NCBI GenBank assembly: GCA_017647225.1
Contig: JAGCLA010000036.1
Coordinates: 1 to 64,000, forward strand
Direction of reading: 5' to 3'
DNA from: Bacteroidaceae bacterium
Lineage (GTDB): Bacteria > Bacteroidota > Bacteroidia > Bacteroidales > Bacteroidaceae
Length of the DNA: 64,000 nucleotides
The translations under genes and the position numbers were made by a program. This document shows positions 7,898-17,547 of this stretch, piece by piece (the stretch's first letter is position 1; each line of letters begins with the position of its first letter). The notes under the pieces were generated by a model that had not been told where the DNA came from, did no database searches, and saw only the letters and a program-made list of their open reading frames with translations.

Positions 7898-10129
7898 ATG
7901 AATCTGTTTTTTGCTATAATGATGTTCTTTTTAGTACCGGAACAAGAAAAAATAGATTCGGTACTATTACAGGCAGTGGATATAGTAGCTTCTGTCAAGA
8001 TTTCTGATGATGAGGCTGAAGGGGCATATTCCACAACCTCGATGCGTCGTGCAGAACTCGAAAACAGACATATAAATTCTGTAAAGGAACTTTCTGCCAT
8101 TGCTCCTAATTTTTACCAACCCGATTATGGATCGCGTATGACATCGTCAATGTATGTACGTGGCTTTGGCTCACGTATTGACCAACCTGTTGTTGGTATG
8201 AATATTGACGGTGTTCCTGTGATGAATAAGAACAACTATGACTTTGAACTGTTTGATATTGACCGCGTACATGTAATGCGTGGTGCACAAGGACTTCTTT
8301 ATGGTCGTAACACATCGGGTGGAGCAATAAACTTATATACAATGTCACCCCTGAATTTTCAGGGTAAACGTTTTACATTGGAATATGGTAATGCTAATAC
8401 TGTTCGTGTAAAGGCATCTCATTATGCTGCGCCATCACGCAACTTCGGTTGGGCAGTCAGTTTACTTTATAACCATAGTGACGGTTATTTTCTTAACAAG
8501 GAAACCGGCAAGAACTGTGACGGAGGCGACAACGGAGCATTACGCTTGCGTTTGCAATGGTTGCCCAAAAGTGGATGGAGTATAGACAATACATTCTCAG
8601 TTGGCTATACCTCTGAGGGTGGTTGGGCATATAGGCATTATGATACCATAGAAAAGACACTTGCTCCGGTGGCATATAATGACGAATGTTCTTATAAACG
8701 TTTCAGTCTCTCCGAAGGCCTTGTTGTAAAGCGTGTATTTGACCGGGTTACATTATCCTCTACTACAGGCTATCAATATATTGATGACCGTATGCGTCTT
8801 GACAATGATTTCCTCCCTCTTGACTATTTCTCTATGGGGCAGTATCAGAAGGAACACTCATTGACGCAGGAGGTCGTTGCCAGAATTGATATGGCAGAGT
8901 TCGCTCCCGATTGGGATAAATTTGAACTTATGGGTGGTGTCTTTGGATTCTTCAAATATGCCGACCTTTCGGCTCCTGTTCATTTTAAGCAATATGGTAT
9001 AGAGAATCTTATCATCAAGAATGCAAATGAGAACTATTATCATCATCTTTCGGGCGATAGGGAACTTACTTTTAAGGAGGATAATTTTGTCATAGAAGAT
9101 GATTTCTCCATTCCGACAGTTGGTGTTTCGGCTTTTCTTCAGAGCAGTAGTGCTATTAAAGGATTTGAGATGAATGCCGGTCTGCGCATTGATTACGAAT
9201 ACTCCTCCATGACTTATGACAGCCGTTCTGTAGTGCATTATAGTACATATAAGGATTTAAGGGATAGCCAGGAACTCAAGACTGTCTTCAAGGGCAGTAC
9301 GAGTGTAAGCGCCATTAAACTCCTGCCAAGCATTTCGTTATCTTATGGTGGCAATTGGGGTAATGTGTATGCTTCAGCCCGTAAGGGATTCAAGGCCGGC
9401 GGCTTCAATACACAGCTCTTTTCCGACATATTGCAGACAAAAATGACAGGCGAACTTATAGGTAATGAACAGGATGTTGATGCATCGTCAACGGTTTATA
9501 AGCCTGAGGAGAACTGGACTTTTGAGCTTGGTACGCATTTGTCGCCATTGTCAAATGGAAATCTTGATATTATGGCATCGTTTTTTTATATTGATTGCCG
9601 AAATCAACAGCTTACAGTATTTCCGCAGGGAATGAGTACTGGGCGCATGATGTCCAATGCCGGTCGTTCGTTCAGCTGTGGAGCAGAGTTGGCTGTACGT
9701 TATCTGGTCGGCGCGTTTACCTTTGATGCTGGTTTTGGATATACCCACGCCGAATTTGTCAAGTATAATCGCGGTGATGTCGATCTGTCGGGGAAAATCC
9801 TGCCTTATGCACCGCGTGAAACGGCTTCTGCCAATATCACTTATCGTATACCTGTACCGCGTAGCTTTGCCAATTTATTTGTGCTTAATGTTGGGTGGAA
9901 TGGTATCGGACGTATATATTGGAACGAAGAAAATAATTTGTCGCAATCGTTTTATAATCTTCTTTCGGCGTCTCTTACTTGGGAAAAAGGACATTGGGGC
10001 GCATCGATATGGGGCAAGAACTTGCTGAACGAAAAGTACAATACGTTCTATTTCCGTTCTATCGGTAACGATTTTTTTGCCCAAGGAAAACCTTTGCATT
10101 TTGGTGTTTCATTGCATGTTAATCTATAA
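7898..10129 (+). CDS. TonB-dependent outer-membrane receptor
   Basis: The protein has 743 residues. A plug domain occupies about residues 40-165 (SSMYVRGFGSR ... GVPVMNK ... VMRGAQGLLYGRNTSGGAINL) and a 22-strand barrel fills the rest, ending in a typical strand (HFGVSLHVNL). A segment near 22-32 (VLLQAVDIVAS) could be the TonB box. It lacks the carboxypeptidase-like N-terminal domain of SusC proteins and there is no SusD gene, so it looks like a conventional siderophore, haem or vitamin-type receptor rather than a classical polysaccharide porter. The hydrophobic leader is short and has no lysine or arginine before it. The ligand is unknown; the next two genes suggest a shared uptake job. Confidence 0.9.
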   Translation: MNLFFAIMMFFLVPEQEKIDSVLLQAVDIVASVKISDDEAEGAYSTTSMRRAELENRHINSVKELSAIAPNFYQPDYGSRMTSSMYVRGFGSRIDQPVVGMNIDGVPVMNKNNYDFELFDIDRVHVMRGAQGLLYGRNTSGGAINLYTMSPLNFQGKRFTLEYGNANTVRVKASHYAAPSRNFGWAVSLLYNHSDGYFLNKETGKNCDGGDNGALRLRLQWLPKSGWSIDNTFSVGYTSEGGWAYRHYDTIEKTLAPVAYNDECSYKRFSLSEGLVVKRVFDRVTLSSTTGYQYIDDRMRLDNDFLPLDYFSMGQYQKEHSLTQEVVARIDMAEFAPDWDKFELMGGVFGFFKYADLSAPVHFKQYGIENLIIKNANENYYHHLSGDRELTFKEDNFVIEDDFSIPTVGVSAFLQSSSAIKGFEMNAGLRIDYEYSSMTYDSRSVVHYSTYKDLRDSQELKTVFKGSTSVSAIKLLPSISLSYGGNWGNVYASARKGFKAGGFNTQLFSDILQTKMTGELIGNEQDVDASSTVYKPEENWTFELGTHLSPLSNGNLDIMASFFYIDCRNQQLTVFPQGMSTGRMMSNAGRSFSCGAELAVRYLVGAFTFDAGFGYTHAEFVKYNRGDVDLSGKILPYAPRETASANITYRIPVPRSFANLFVLNVGWNGIGRIYWNEENNLSQSFYNLLSASLTWEKGHWGASIWGKNLLNEKYNTFYFRSIGNDFFAQGKPLHFGVSLHVNL

Positions 10130-10134
10130 GAAAA

Positions 10135-10596
10135 ATGAAAAAAATAATACGAATATTATTTTGGGCTATTGTAGTGGCTTTTCAGTCATGTATTGACAAT
10201 TCTTCAACATTCCCGGAAGATGCTGATGGCGTTTTCTATGGAAATCTGTATGTTGATGATTATACAGAGAGAGTCGGTATCTCTGTAACAGAAAATCCGG
10301 GTTCTACAGTTGATATATTCTTTGATAATGTCAAGTTCGCTAAAGGAATGCCTGTTAGAATTGATATAACGGTTAAAGGTCTTGCATCACATGAAACAGA
10401 TGATTTGCTCAGTTTTTCTGCTGTAGATGTTGATCCTTACATAAACAAGGAACAAAATCCTCAGCCGGCATACCGTTTCTCTGAAATATCTGGAACTGTA
10501 AAAGACAAGGAACTTGTTTTATCGGCAAAAATGTCTGATGACCTCGGAGGAACACGTGCAGGGAAAAAGTTTAGTTTTAGAGGAATGTGTAAGTAA
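10135..10596 (+). CDS. Calycin-like lipoprotein
   Basis: The 153-residue product begins MKKIIRILFW and has a lipobox-like end with C19 (AFQSC), so it is probably an exported lipoprotein. The mature part is beta-rich and follows the pattern of the Bacteroidales calycin-like domain (YGNLYVDDY at the start, SFRGMCK at the end), a small barrel related to lipocalins. It follows the TonB receptor by 5 bp and is almost certainly cotranscribed. In such pairs the lipoprotein could capture a ligand for the receptor, which is inference. The domain call is from memory of the family and not from a search. Confidence 0.68.
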   Translation: MKKIIRILFWAIVVAFQSCIDNSSTFPEDADGVFYGNLYVDDYTERVGISVTENPGSTVDIFFDNVKFAKGMPVRIDITVKGLASHETDDLLSFSAVDVDPYINKEQNPQPAYRFSEISGTVKDKELVLSAKMSDDLGGTRAGKKFSFRGMCK

Positions 10597-10661
10597 AGAT
10601 TACATATATAATTGTTATCTCCCATCACTATGATAGTGTGATGTAAACAAAGGAACAATAT

Positions 10662-12335
10662 ATGAAAAAACTTATTTTAATAATTGTTGGAGTTGTAATG
10701 GCATTTGCTGCTTCTGCTCAATTGAAAGCTCGTTGGGGTAGTATCGATGTCCGTTATCCTTTAGACTGTAAAACATCGGTATGCGACCATGCTGTCAATA
10801 ATGTCATGGCGTGGCGTGGAGAACGTGTGAATTTGCAGTTGGTCGTTACAAATGAGAGCAACGACAAGGAATGTGTAGTAGAGTACAGGTTCAGTGACTT
10901 GAAGTCGAATATCGGCAAGCCTATTCCTGCTTCAAATGTTGTGGGTGGTTTTGTGCAGCCTGTCATTACCGATAAGTTTACAGGCTGTGGCAGACATGAG
11001 GTCGATGCGTATGGTGAGGAACTTGTTGCTGACCGTATAACCGATACCAACCCTACGACCCTAACTGCCGGCAGTCGTCGTGGTCTGTGGTTTACTGTTC
11101 AGGTTCCACAAGATGAAAAGGTCGTAGGTACATACAAAGGTTATGTGGAACTTGTATGTAATGGTAAAAAGAAGAGATATGAGTATTTTATAAGTGTTAC
11201 TGCCAGAACATTGCCTGCTCCAAAAGATTGGACATTCCATCTCGACCTTTGGCAAAACCCATATGCAGTGGCACGTGTGCATAATGTTGAACTTTGGAGC
11301 GACGAACATTTTGATGTGTTGCGTCCATACATGTTGAAACTCGCCTCTGCCGGTCAAAAGGCCATTACTGCAACCCTCATTGACCGTCCTTGGGACGGAC
11401 AGACATGCGACCCGTTCGGCAGTATGGTTACATGGGTGCGAAAAGCAGACGGTAGCTGGTGGTACGACTTTACAATTTTCGACCGTTGGGTCGAATTTAT
11501 GATGTCTTGTGGCATTGACAAGGAGATTACCTGTTTCTCGATGATTCCCTGGAAACTCTCTTTCCGTTATTACGACCAGGCTACCCATTCGCATAAATAT
11601 ATAAACTGTGCGCCCGGTGAGGAGACTTATGCGCAATTCTGGGGCGGAATGTTGAGTGCCTTCTCTGCACATTTAAAAGAGAAGGGCTGGTTTGACAAGA
11701 CATTCATATCAATGGACGAACGTTCTCTTGCGCAGATGCAGGCTGCTATAAAGGTAATTAAGGAGTATGCTCCGGGAATGAAAATCTCAATGGCAGGTAA
11801 TTATCATCCCGAAATAGAAGAAGATATACACGATTACTGTCTTGATATATTTGCTTATGGCGCATATACTCCGGAACTTCTTGCAAAGCGCAGGGCGCAA
11901 GGTAAGGTTTCTACCTACTATACCTGTTGCAGTGCCGAATACCCAAATCTGTTTACATTCTCTTCGCCTGCAGACGCAGAATTTATTGCTCTTGAAGCTC
12001 TTAAGAAGGGACTTGACGGATATTTGCGTTGGGCGTATAACAGTTGGACTGTTACCCCTGAAGAAGATTCGCGTTTTATTGCATGGCCGGCGGGTGATAC
12101 ATACGTGATTTATCCTTTCAGTATAAGTTCAATACGTTGGGAGCGTCTTGTGCAAGGAATACAGCAATTTGAGAAGTATAAAATTTTGCTTGCCGAAGCA
12201 AAGTCCGAGGGTAATGAAGAACGTATTGCAGAGCTTGAAGAATTGCTTGAATATATCGACCTCAACAGGATTGCCACAGATAGCGAACGTATGGTCGGTG
12301 CATTCCGTGAGGGTTTGAATGCAATAATGTGGTAA
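10662..12335 (+). CDS. GH123-type glycoside hydrolase (DUF4091)
   Basis: The secreted protein has 557 residues with a signal peptide at about 1-19 (AASAQ). A beta-sandwich N-terminal domain (about 25-185) is followed by a TIM-barrel catalytic domain. The sequence ISMDERS carries the adjacent acid pair D352-E353. GH123 enzymes use a neighbouring Asp-Glu pair in substrate-assisted cleavage of beta-N-acetylgalactosamine from glycosphingolipid-type glycans. Length and the DE motif support that family, although substrate is not proven. It lies 65 bp after the calycin gene, with a small imperfect hairpin at 10623-10643 between them. Its location at the end of a receptor cassette suggests periplasmic or surface processing of an imported glycan. 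Confidence 0.8.
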   Translation: MKKLILIIVGVVMAFAASAQLKARWGSIDVRYPLDCKTSVCDHAVNNVMAWRGERVNLQLVVTNESNDKECVVEYRFSDLKSNIGKPIPASNVVGGFVQPVITDKFTGCGRHEVDAYGEELVADRITDTNPTTLTAGSRRGLWFTVQVPQDEKVVGTYKGYVELVCNGKKKRYEYFISVTARTLPAPKDWTFHLDLWQNPYAVARVHNVELWSDEHFDVLRPYMLKLASAGQKAITATLIDRPWDGQTCDPFGSMVTWVRKADGSWWYDFTIFDRWVEFMMSCGIDKEITCFSMIPWKLSFRYYDQATHSHKYINCAPGEETYAQFWGGMLSAFSAHLKEKGWFDKTFISMDERSLAQMQAAIKVIKEYAPGMKISMAGNYHPEIEEDIHDYCLDIFAYGAYTPELLAKRRAQGKVSTYYTCCSAEYPNLFTFSSPADAEFIALEALKKGLDGYLRWAYNSWTVTPEEDSRFIAWPAGDTYVIYPFSISSIRWERLVQGIQQFEKYKILLAEAKSEGNEERIAELEELLEYIDLNRIATDSERMVGAFREGLNAIMW

Positions 12336-12425
12336 ATAAAAACAATACTTGGATGTTGTGCCCGATATGTATTGGGGCCATTGTCATAAAAAAGAATTTT
12401 AATTACAGTATATAAATAAAAGCTT

Positions 12426-13583
12426 ATGGATATAACATCAACTATCAAATATGTAGGTGTCGATGACCTTGATATCGACCTCTTTGAGAGCCAATATGTT
12501 GTGCCGGAAGGAATGGCATACAATTCTTATGTAATTCTTGATGAGAAGGTTGCGATTATGGATACCGCCGACGCGCGCAAGCGCGTAGAGTGGTGGGCCA
12601 ATGTAGAGAATGTACTTGACGGCAGAACACCCGACTATCTTGTCGTGCAGCATGTCGAGCCCGACCATGCGTCGCTCATTGCCGAGGTTCTTGATAAGTA
12701 TCCGCAACTGAAGGTCGTGGCAACAGCAAAAGCGGTGCAGATGATGCCGCAATTCTTCCCTGCCGCCGATTTCTCCGAGCGTACAATTGCTGTGAAGGAG
12801 GGTGACACATTGTCTTTGGGTTGTCATACATTGCAGTTCTTTACAGCTCCGATGGTGCATTGGCCCGAAGTGATGGTCTGCTATGAGCAGAGCGAAAAAG
12901 TGTTGTTTTCTGCCGATGGCTTTGGAAAGTTCGGAGCATTGTGCAACGAAGGATCATGGGAGTGCGAAGCACGTCGCTACTATTTCAATATCTGTGGAAA
13001 ATACGGCGTGCAGGTACAGGCTTTGCTGAAGAAGGCTGCAACACTCGACGTAAAAATTATATGTCCGTTGCACGGTCCGGTGCTTACAGAAAATCTTGGC
13101 CATTATATAGGCTTGTATGATACTTGGAGCAAGTATGAACCTGAAACAGAAGGTGTGTTTGTCGCTTTTGCCTCCATTCACGGCGGAACGGCTGCTGCAG
13201 CAAACAGGCTTGCAGAGATTTTGCGTCAGAAAGGTGCGCCAAAGGTTGTTGTAACCGACCTCTCTCGCTGTGATATGGCTGAGGCTGTCGAGGATGCTTT
13301 CCGCTATAGCCATATGGTTGTTTGTGCAGCATCTTATGATGCCGATGTATTCCCTCCAATGCATGATTTCCTGCATCATCTTAAAATCAAGAATTTCCAG
13401 AACCGCAAGGTTGCCATTGTTGAAAATGGCTCATGGGCTCCCACTGCCGGTCGTGTAATGCGTGCCATGCTTGAGGAAATGAAGAATATCAGAATTGTTG
13501 AGCCTGTGGTAACAATACGTTCGCGTATGAAAGATGCTGATATCCTTCCTATGGAACAGTTGGCATGCGAATTGCTCGCGTAA
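12426..13583 (+). CDS. A-type flavoprotein (flavodiiron O2/NO reductase)
   Basis: The cytosolic protein has 385 residues. An N-terminal metallo-beta-lactamase-like domain holds all diiron ligands: H76, E78, D80, H145, D164 and H216, plus H81. A C-terminal flavodoxin domain starts near residue 243 (VFVAFASIHGGTAAAA). Enzymes of this type reduce O2 to water or NO to N2O with electrons from rubredoxin or NADH-linked partners, protecting anaerobes. No rubredoxin gene is adjacent. It has a 90-bp upstream gap and a strong terminator, so it is probably monocistronic. Confidence 0.93.
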   Translation: MDITSTIKYVGVDDLDIDLFESQYVVPEGMAYNSYVILDEKVAIMDTADARKRVEWWANVENVLDGRTPDYLVVQHVEPDHASLIAEVLDKYPQLKVVATAKAVQMMPQFFPAADFSERTIAVKEGDTLSLGCHTLQFFTAPMVHWPEVMVCYEQSEKVLFSADGFGKFGALCNEGSWECEARRYYFNICGKYGVQVQALLKKAATLDVKIICPLHGPVLTENLGHYIGLYDTWSKYEPETEGVFVAFASIHGGTAAAANRLAEILRQKGAPKVVVTDLSRCDMAEAVEDAFRYSHMVVCAASYDADVFPPMHDFLHHLKIKNFQNRKVAIVENGSWAPTAGRVMRAMLEEMKNIRIVEPVVTIRSRMKDADILPMEQLACELLA

Positions 13584-13608
13584 ATTGTTCCTGTGGACAA
13601 TATGATAC

Positions 13609-13643
13609 AAAAGAGGGTTCACTTTAAAAGTGAGCCCTCTTTT
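13609..13643. terminator. Bidirectional terminator between fprA-like and M1 peptidase genes
   Basis: Arms 13609-13625 and 13627-13643 form a 17-bp stem (AAAAGAGGG ... CCCTCTTTT) with one G:U-type mismatch, T-rich at both ends. The left half overlaps the stop and the right half the last codons of the minus-strand peptidase. Confidence 0.88.
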
Positions 13644-16150
13644 GCTTTTTCGTTCTTGACAATCCTGTGCAATCTCCATCTTGCCTGCAGGATTTTGTTT
13701 TTTAACAATATCGGGTAATTCGGGTTGTCGTTGAGGAATTTCTCAACCTCTTGCAATGCTTCAGGAGTGCTGCGCTCCCTCAAAAGAGTGTTGACCCAGC
13801 TTTGTGGGAAAAAGATGTCGTTTGTCTGTTGTATCTCAGTCAGTGCATCAAGCGCGGGGCGAATATATTTTATGGTTTGTGTCTCGCGTAACGGGTGGCA
13901 TAAATAGGCAAGCGTTTTTAATGCCCAAGGTTCAATACTACGGTTTTCGGCCAACAACAATGATTGGAAAAGTCTGTTCTGTTCCATTGTGTCGGGAGTC
14001 GTGGCGCGTGAAATGAAATCGAATTGTTGCTTTCGGTCAGGATTGTTTATCCTCTCACGTTGTTTCATTATTATATCCTTCTGCTTCTCGGGGTAGCGTA
14101 AGGCGAGTTCGTACGCCATGTTGATATAGTCGTTCTCGTTCAGTAACGGGTGTATGGCAGAATCCCACATTTCATAGAGTGATTTGCAGACGAGGCTGTC
14201 GCTTGCATGTCCTATAACTGTTCGCATCAACTGCAGACGGCACGATGCAAGTCTATGGCTTTTTGCGAGTTCAAACAAATCCCTTTCAAGGGCATTGTTC
14301 CTGGCTTCCGATAATGGTGCGTCTATGTAGTTGCAAACAGACGATGCAATAAGCGCATCTTTCTCATTCCTCAACCCGTAAATGAGTGAGTGCAACCAGC
14401 TGCTCGCATCCAGAACACCGTTCAGATATGCTTCGTGCAGGTTCATTAATTGCGATTGACGGCAAGTAGCATCATTAATGGTGCGCCAATTGCTCAAAGC
14501 CCACTGCATGCTTTTGCTGTCATAAATAAAATAGCCATATCCTCGTCCATCGCTGTTGGGTAATATATAATCAACCTTTTCCTGTAACGGAATGGTTGTC
14601 TCCTTGCCGTCGAGGTTTATCTCTATATCCTCGGTCCTGTTGCCGATAAGACGGATATTGAAACGCTGTGGCCAAAAGAATTCTCTTTCGCGTGGGTCTG
14701 TCTGGCATACCTTAAGACTCTCTTCTGTCAAAACGAAACTGATATGTGGCATTCCGGGACTGTTGACCCATACATCGCTGAACTTTGCAAGGTCGCTGTC
14801 GCATTTCTTGTCAAGAATTGTTATAAGGTCATTCCACGATGCATTGCCGTATGCGAATTCTGTCAGATACTCATGTATTCCTTCTCTAAAAGGTTCTTCT
14901 CCCATTATCTCAATCAGTTTTTCCAAAACGACGGGTGCTTTGTCGTATATGATATTGTTGTATATGAGCCCGGCATTTCTCATATTGTCCAGCGGCTGTT
15001 TAATGGCTGTTCCTCCGTCTGTCCTGTCTTCTGAAAGTGATGGCGCAACAATGCTTTTCAGCCAATTAAGGCGGTGGTTGATGCTTGGGAACATCGGCTC
15101 GGTTATGCGTGAAGCAAAATAGTTCGCAAATACCTCTTTTGTCCACACGTCGTCGAACCATTTCATTGTTATGAAATCTCCGAACCACATATGAGCTGTC
15201 TCGTGTGCAATGAGGTGCGCTCTGTCAAGCTCTTCGTCGGGTGTCGGGTGTTCTCCAAGGAACATGCTGTTGTCATTATACAAAGTGGCACCTGTATGTT
15301 CCATTCCCCCATATTGGAATCCTGGCAATATGACAAAGTCGTATTTAGCGAAAGGGTATGGAGTGCCTGTGTATTCTTCCATCCAGTTGAGAGAATATGC
15401 TGCCTGCTCGAATATAGTGGGCAGTTGCGCAATTCGTGAAGGCTCGGTTTCTCGATGATATGCTGCAAAGGTGTGTCTGCTGTCGTTGTAAACCACTTTT
15501 TGGAATTTGCCGGCTACAAACGAGAATAGGTATGTGCTTAACGGCTCTGTAGGCTTGAATTCCATGACATTGTAATCCCCCATTTCTTTCTCCTGAAGTA
15601 CAGGCGAATTTGAAACGGCTGTCCACTCTTTTGGCAATTTCAGTGTCAGCTTGAATGTGGCTTTCAGGTCTGGTTGGTCAAAGCATGGAAATACCGTGCG
15701 CGCCCTGTCCGGAACAAGAAGCGTGTATAGGAACTCTTTGTTCCTGTTCAGTGATTGGTCGCCTGCCGTGAATGATATTGATATGAGGTTCTCACCTTTT
15801 TTACTTGCTGCTTTGGGTATTATAATGTGCTCGTCATGCGTCTTGTATGTTGTCTTGTTCCCATTGACCGATATATCCTTTATATATGTAATGTCCTTAA
15901 AGTCAAGAATTGTTTCTTCTTGACTCTCTAATGTGAAACGGATATCCGCATTGCCTTTAATGGCAGAGTCCTGCTCTTCGGGAATTACAAACGATAACCC
16001 ATATTCAATGTCCTTGATGGAACTCTTTCTTTGTCGTGCCAACTCTTGCGATACCCCCTTGTGGTATAGCTTTGACTGCTCATTTGTGTTGCAGGTGCAA
16101 CCGAATGTCAATAGAATTGCTATGGTAAATACTATCGCTTTGTTTTTCAT
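13619..16150 (-). CDS. M1-family aminopeptidase lipoprotein
   Basis: This is a zinc metallopeptidase of the aminopeptidase N type, 843 residues. It has a lipoprotein signal with C18 (LTFGC), so it is exported. The exopeptidase motif reads GGMEH (281-285) in place of GAMEN. The zinc site is HETAH (316-320) with the third ligand E339 in WTKEVFANY, so the enzyme looks active. The long helical C-terminal half (about 450-830) is as expected. It probably trims peptides in the periplasm or at the surface. It faces the flavodiiron gene and is divergent from the sensor kinase. Its last codons lie inside the shared terminator stem. Confidence 0.93.
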   Translation of the reverse strand: MKNKAIVFTIAILLTFGCTCNTNEQSKLYHKGVSQELARQRKSSIKDIEYGLSFVIPEEQDSAIKGNADIRFTLESQEETILDFKDITYIKDISVNGNKTTYKTHDEHIIIPKAASKKGENLISISFTAGDQSLNRNKEFLYTLLVPDRARTVFPCFDQPDLKATFKLTLKLPKEWTAVSNSPVLQEKEMGDYNVMEFKPTEPLSTYLFSFVAGKFQKVVYNDSRHTFAAYHRETEPSRIAQLPTIFEQAAYSLNWMEEYTGTPYPFAKYDFVILPGFQYGGMEHTGATLYNDNSMFLGEHPTPDEELDRAHLIAHETAHMWFGDFITMKWFDDVWTKEVFANYFASRITEPMFPSINHRLNWLKSIVAPSLSEDRTDGGTAIKQPLDNMRNAGLIYNNIIYDKAPVVLEKLIEIMGEEPFREGIHEYLTEFAYGNASWNDLITILDKKCDSDLAKFSDVWVNSPGMPHISFVLTEESLKVCQTDPREREFFWPQRFNIRLIGNRTEDIEINLDGKETTIPLQEKVDYILPNSDGRGYGYFIYDSKSMQWALSNWRTINDATCRQSQLMNLHEAYLNGVLDASSWLHSLIYGLRNEKDALIASSVCNYIDAPLSEARNNALERDLFELAKSHRLASCRLQLMRTVIGHASDSLVCKSLYEMWDSAIHPLLNENDYINMAYELALRYPEKQKDIIMKQRERINNPDRKQQFDFISRATTPDTMEQNRLFQSLLLAENRSIEPWALKTLAYLCHPLRETQTIKYIRPALDALTEIQQTNDIFFPQSWVNTLLRERSTPEALQEVEKFLNDNPNYPILLKNKILQARWRLHRIVKNEKAKEGSLLK

Positions 16151-16337
16151 GGGTTATGGTTGTCTTGAATGTGTATCTTTGTAATATGCTGTAAAGATAG
16201 TTAATTTTGGCGGAATTCGGGTACTTGCTTATGAAGGCTTTCGCTGCCGTTTATGTGTTATGTATGGAATTTTATACTAAATTCGTTTTTTTTTCGTTAG
16301 TTCAATCAGTATGTATCCTTATTAAATACATTTAGAT

Positions 16338-17486
16338 ATGAAGTGGTTCAGTAATTTTCGTAATGTAAGATATCTGCTTATAGCTGTTGCAGCCGTAATA
16401 GCAGTGGCATCATTGGTTATCTCCAATATCCTTGTAGAGGATCTGAAGCTTGAAGAGAAAAATAAGATGGAGATGTGGGCTTCTGCCATGAGTTCGCTCG
16501 TGAATGCAAAAGTGAACGAGGATGTTACTCTTGAAAAGGATATATTAAGCAGCAATAAGACCATTCCTGTGATTCTGACAGACGAGAAGGGTGCTATAAT
16601 TCAGCATAACAACATTAAAATCCCTGCCGATGCCGATACTCTTTCAACGCTTATGGAGCATGTGGCGATTATGCGCAACAAGGGAAATGTCTTTCCTGTT
16701 TATATAGATGAGCTTGGTGCCCAGTATGTGTGCTACAACGACTCCAGTATTTTGGTTAAGTTGTCAATGTATCCATATATCCAGTTGTGTGTCGTGCTGC
16801 TCTTCTTCGTTGTATGTATTGTAGCAGTTGTAAGTTCAAAACGTGCCGAGCAGAACAAAGTGTGGGTAGGACTTTCTAAGGAGACCGCACATCAGTTGGG
16901 TACTCCAATCTCGTCACTGATGGCATGGATTGAGATTTTGAAAGATAAATACCCTGCAGACAACCTGTTGCCCGATATGGAACATGATGTAGAGCGCCTG
17001 CAGAGAGTCGCGGAACGCTTTTCAAAAATCGGTTCAAAGCCGGAACCTACCGCAGATGATATTGTAACTGTCATAGAGAGGGCTGTTGAGTATGTAAAAC
17101 GTCGTAGTCCGTCAAAGGTGGAGTATGTTGTCGATTTCCCAAAAAGACCTTTGCTCGTACGCATGAATGTTCCTTTGATAGAATGGGTTGTTGAGAACTT
17201 GTGTAAGAATGCGATTGATGCAATGGACGGAAACGGTGTGATAACCGTGTCGGTGTCACATGATGAAAAGAACGTCTATGTAGAATTGTCCGATACCGGC
17301 AAGGGTATCTCGAAGTCAATGCGTAAAAGAATTTTTGAACCCGGATATACAACGAAAAAGCGAGGCTGGGGATTGGGATTGTCTTTGGCAAAAAGAATAA
17401 TGGAGGAGTATCATAAGGGATGTATCTATGTCAAGAAGAGCGCTCCGGGTAAGGGTACAACCTTCCGTTTTGAATTGAGAAAATAG
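16338..17486 (+). CDS. Membrane-bound sensor histidine kinase (orphan)
   Basis: The protein has 382 residues. Helix 1 is at about 11-32, a periplasmic loop of about 110 residues follows, and helix 2 is at about 145-166. The phospho-acceptor is H185 in KETAHQLGTP, followed by the dimerisation helix. The ATPase domain has the N box ENLCKNAID (287-295), G1 SDTGKG (318-323) and G2 GWGLGLSL (343-350). All catalytic signatures are present. There is no HAMP domain and no adjacent response regulator, so its partner is elsewhere. The sensed signal is unknown. Confidence 0.92.
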   Translation: MKWFSNFRNVRYLLIAVAAVIAVASLVISNILVEDLKLEEKNKMEMWASAMSSLVNAKVNEDVTLEKDILSSNKTIPVILTDEKGAIIQHNNIKIPADADTLSTLMEHVAIMRNKGNVFPVYIDELGAQYVCYNDSSILVKLSMYPYIQLCVVLLFFVVCIVAVVSSKRAEQNKVWVGLSKETAHQLGTPISSLMAWIEILKDKYPADNLLPDMEHDVERLQRVAERFSKIGSKPEPTADDIVTVIERAVEYVKRRSPSKVEYVVDFPKRPLLVRMNVPLIEWVVENLCKNAIDAMDGNGVITVSVSHDEKNVYVELSDTGKGISKSMRKRIFEPGYTTKKRGWGLGLSLAKRIMEEYHKGCIYVKKSAPGKGTTFRFELRK

Positions 17487-17547
17487 CAAAGTTTGCGCAT
17501 TTTTGAAGTTTTTTCTTCATTTTAGGTGTTTCTAAAGAATTTATTAC

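Noticed and set aside
7898-12335. Classical Sus-type polysaccharide-utilisation locus
   Set aside because: No SusD gene, no carboxypeptidase-like domain on the receptor, and no hybrid sensor or ECF regulator.
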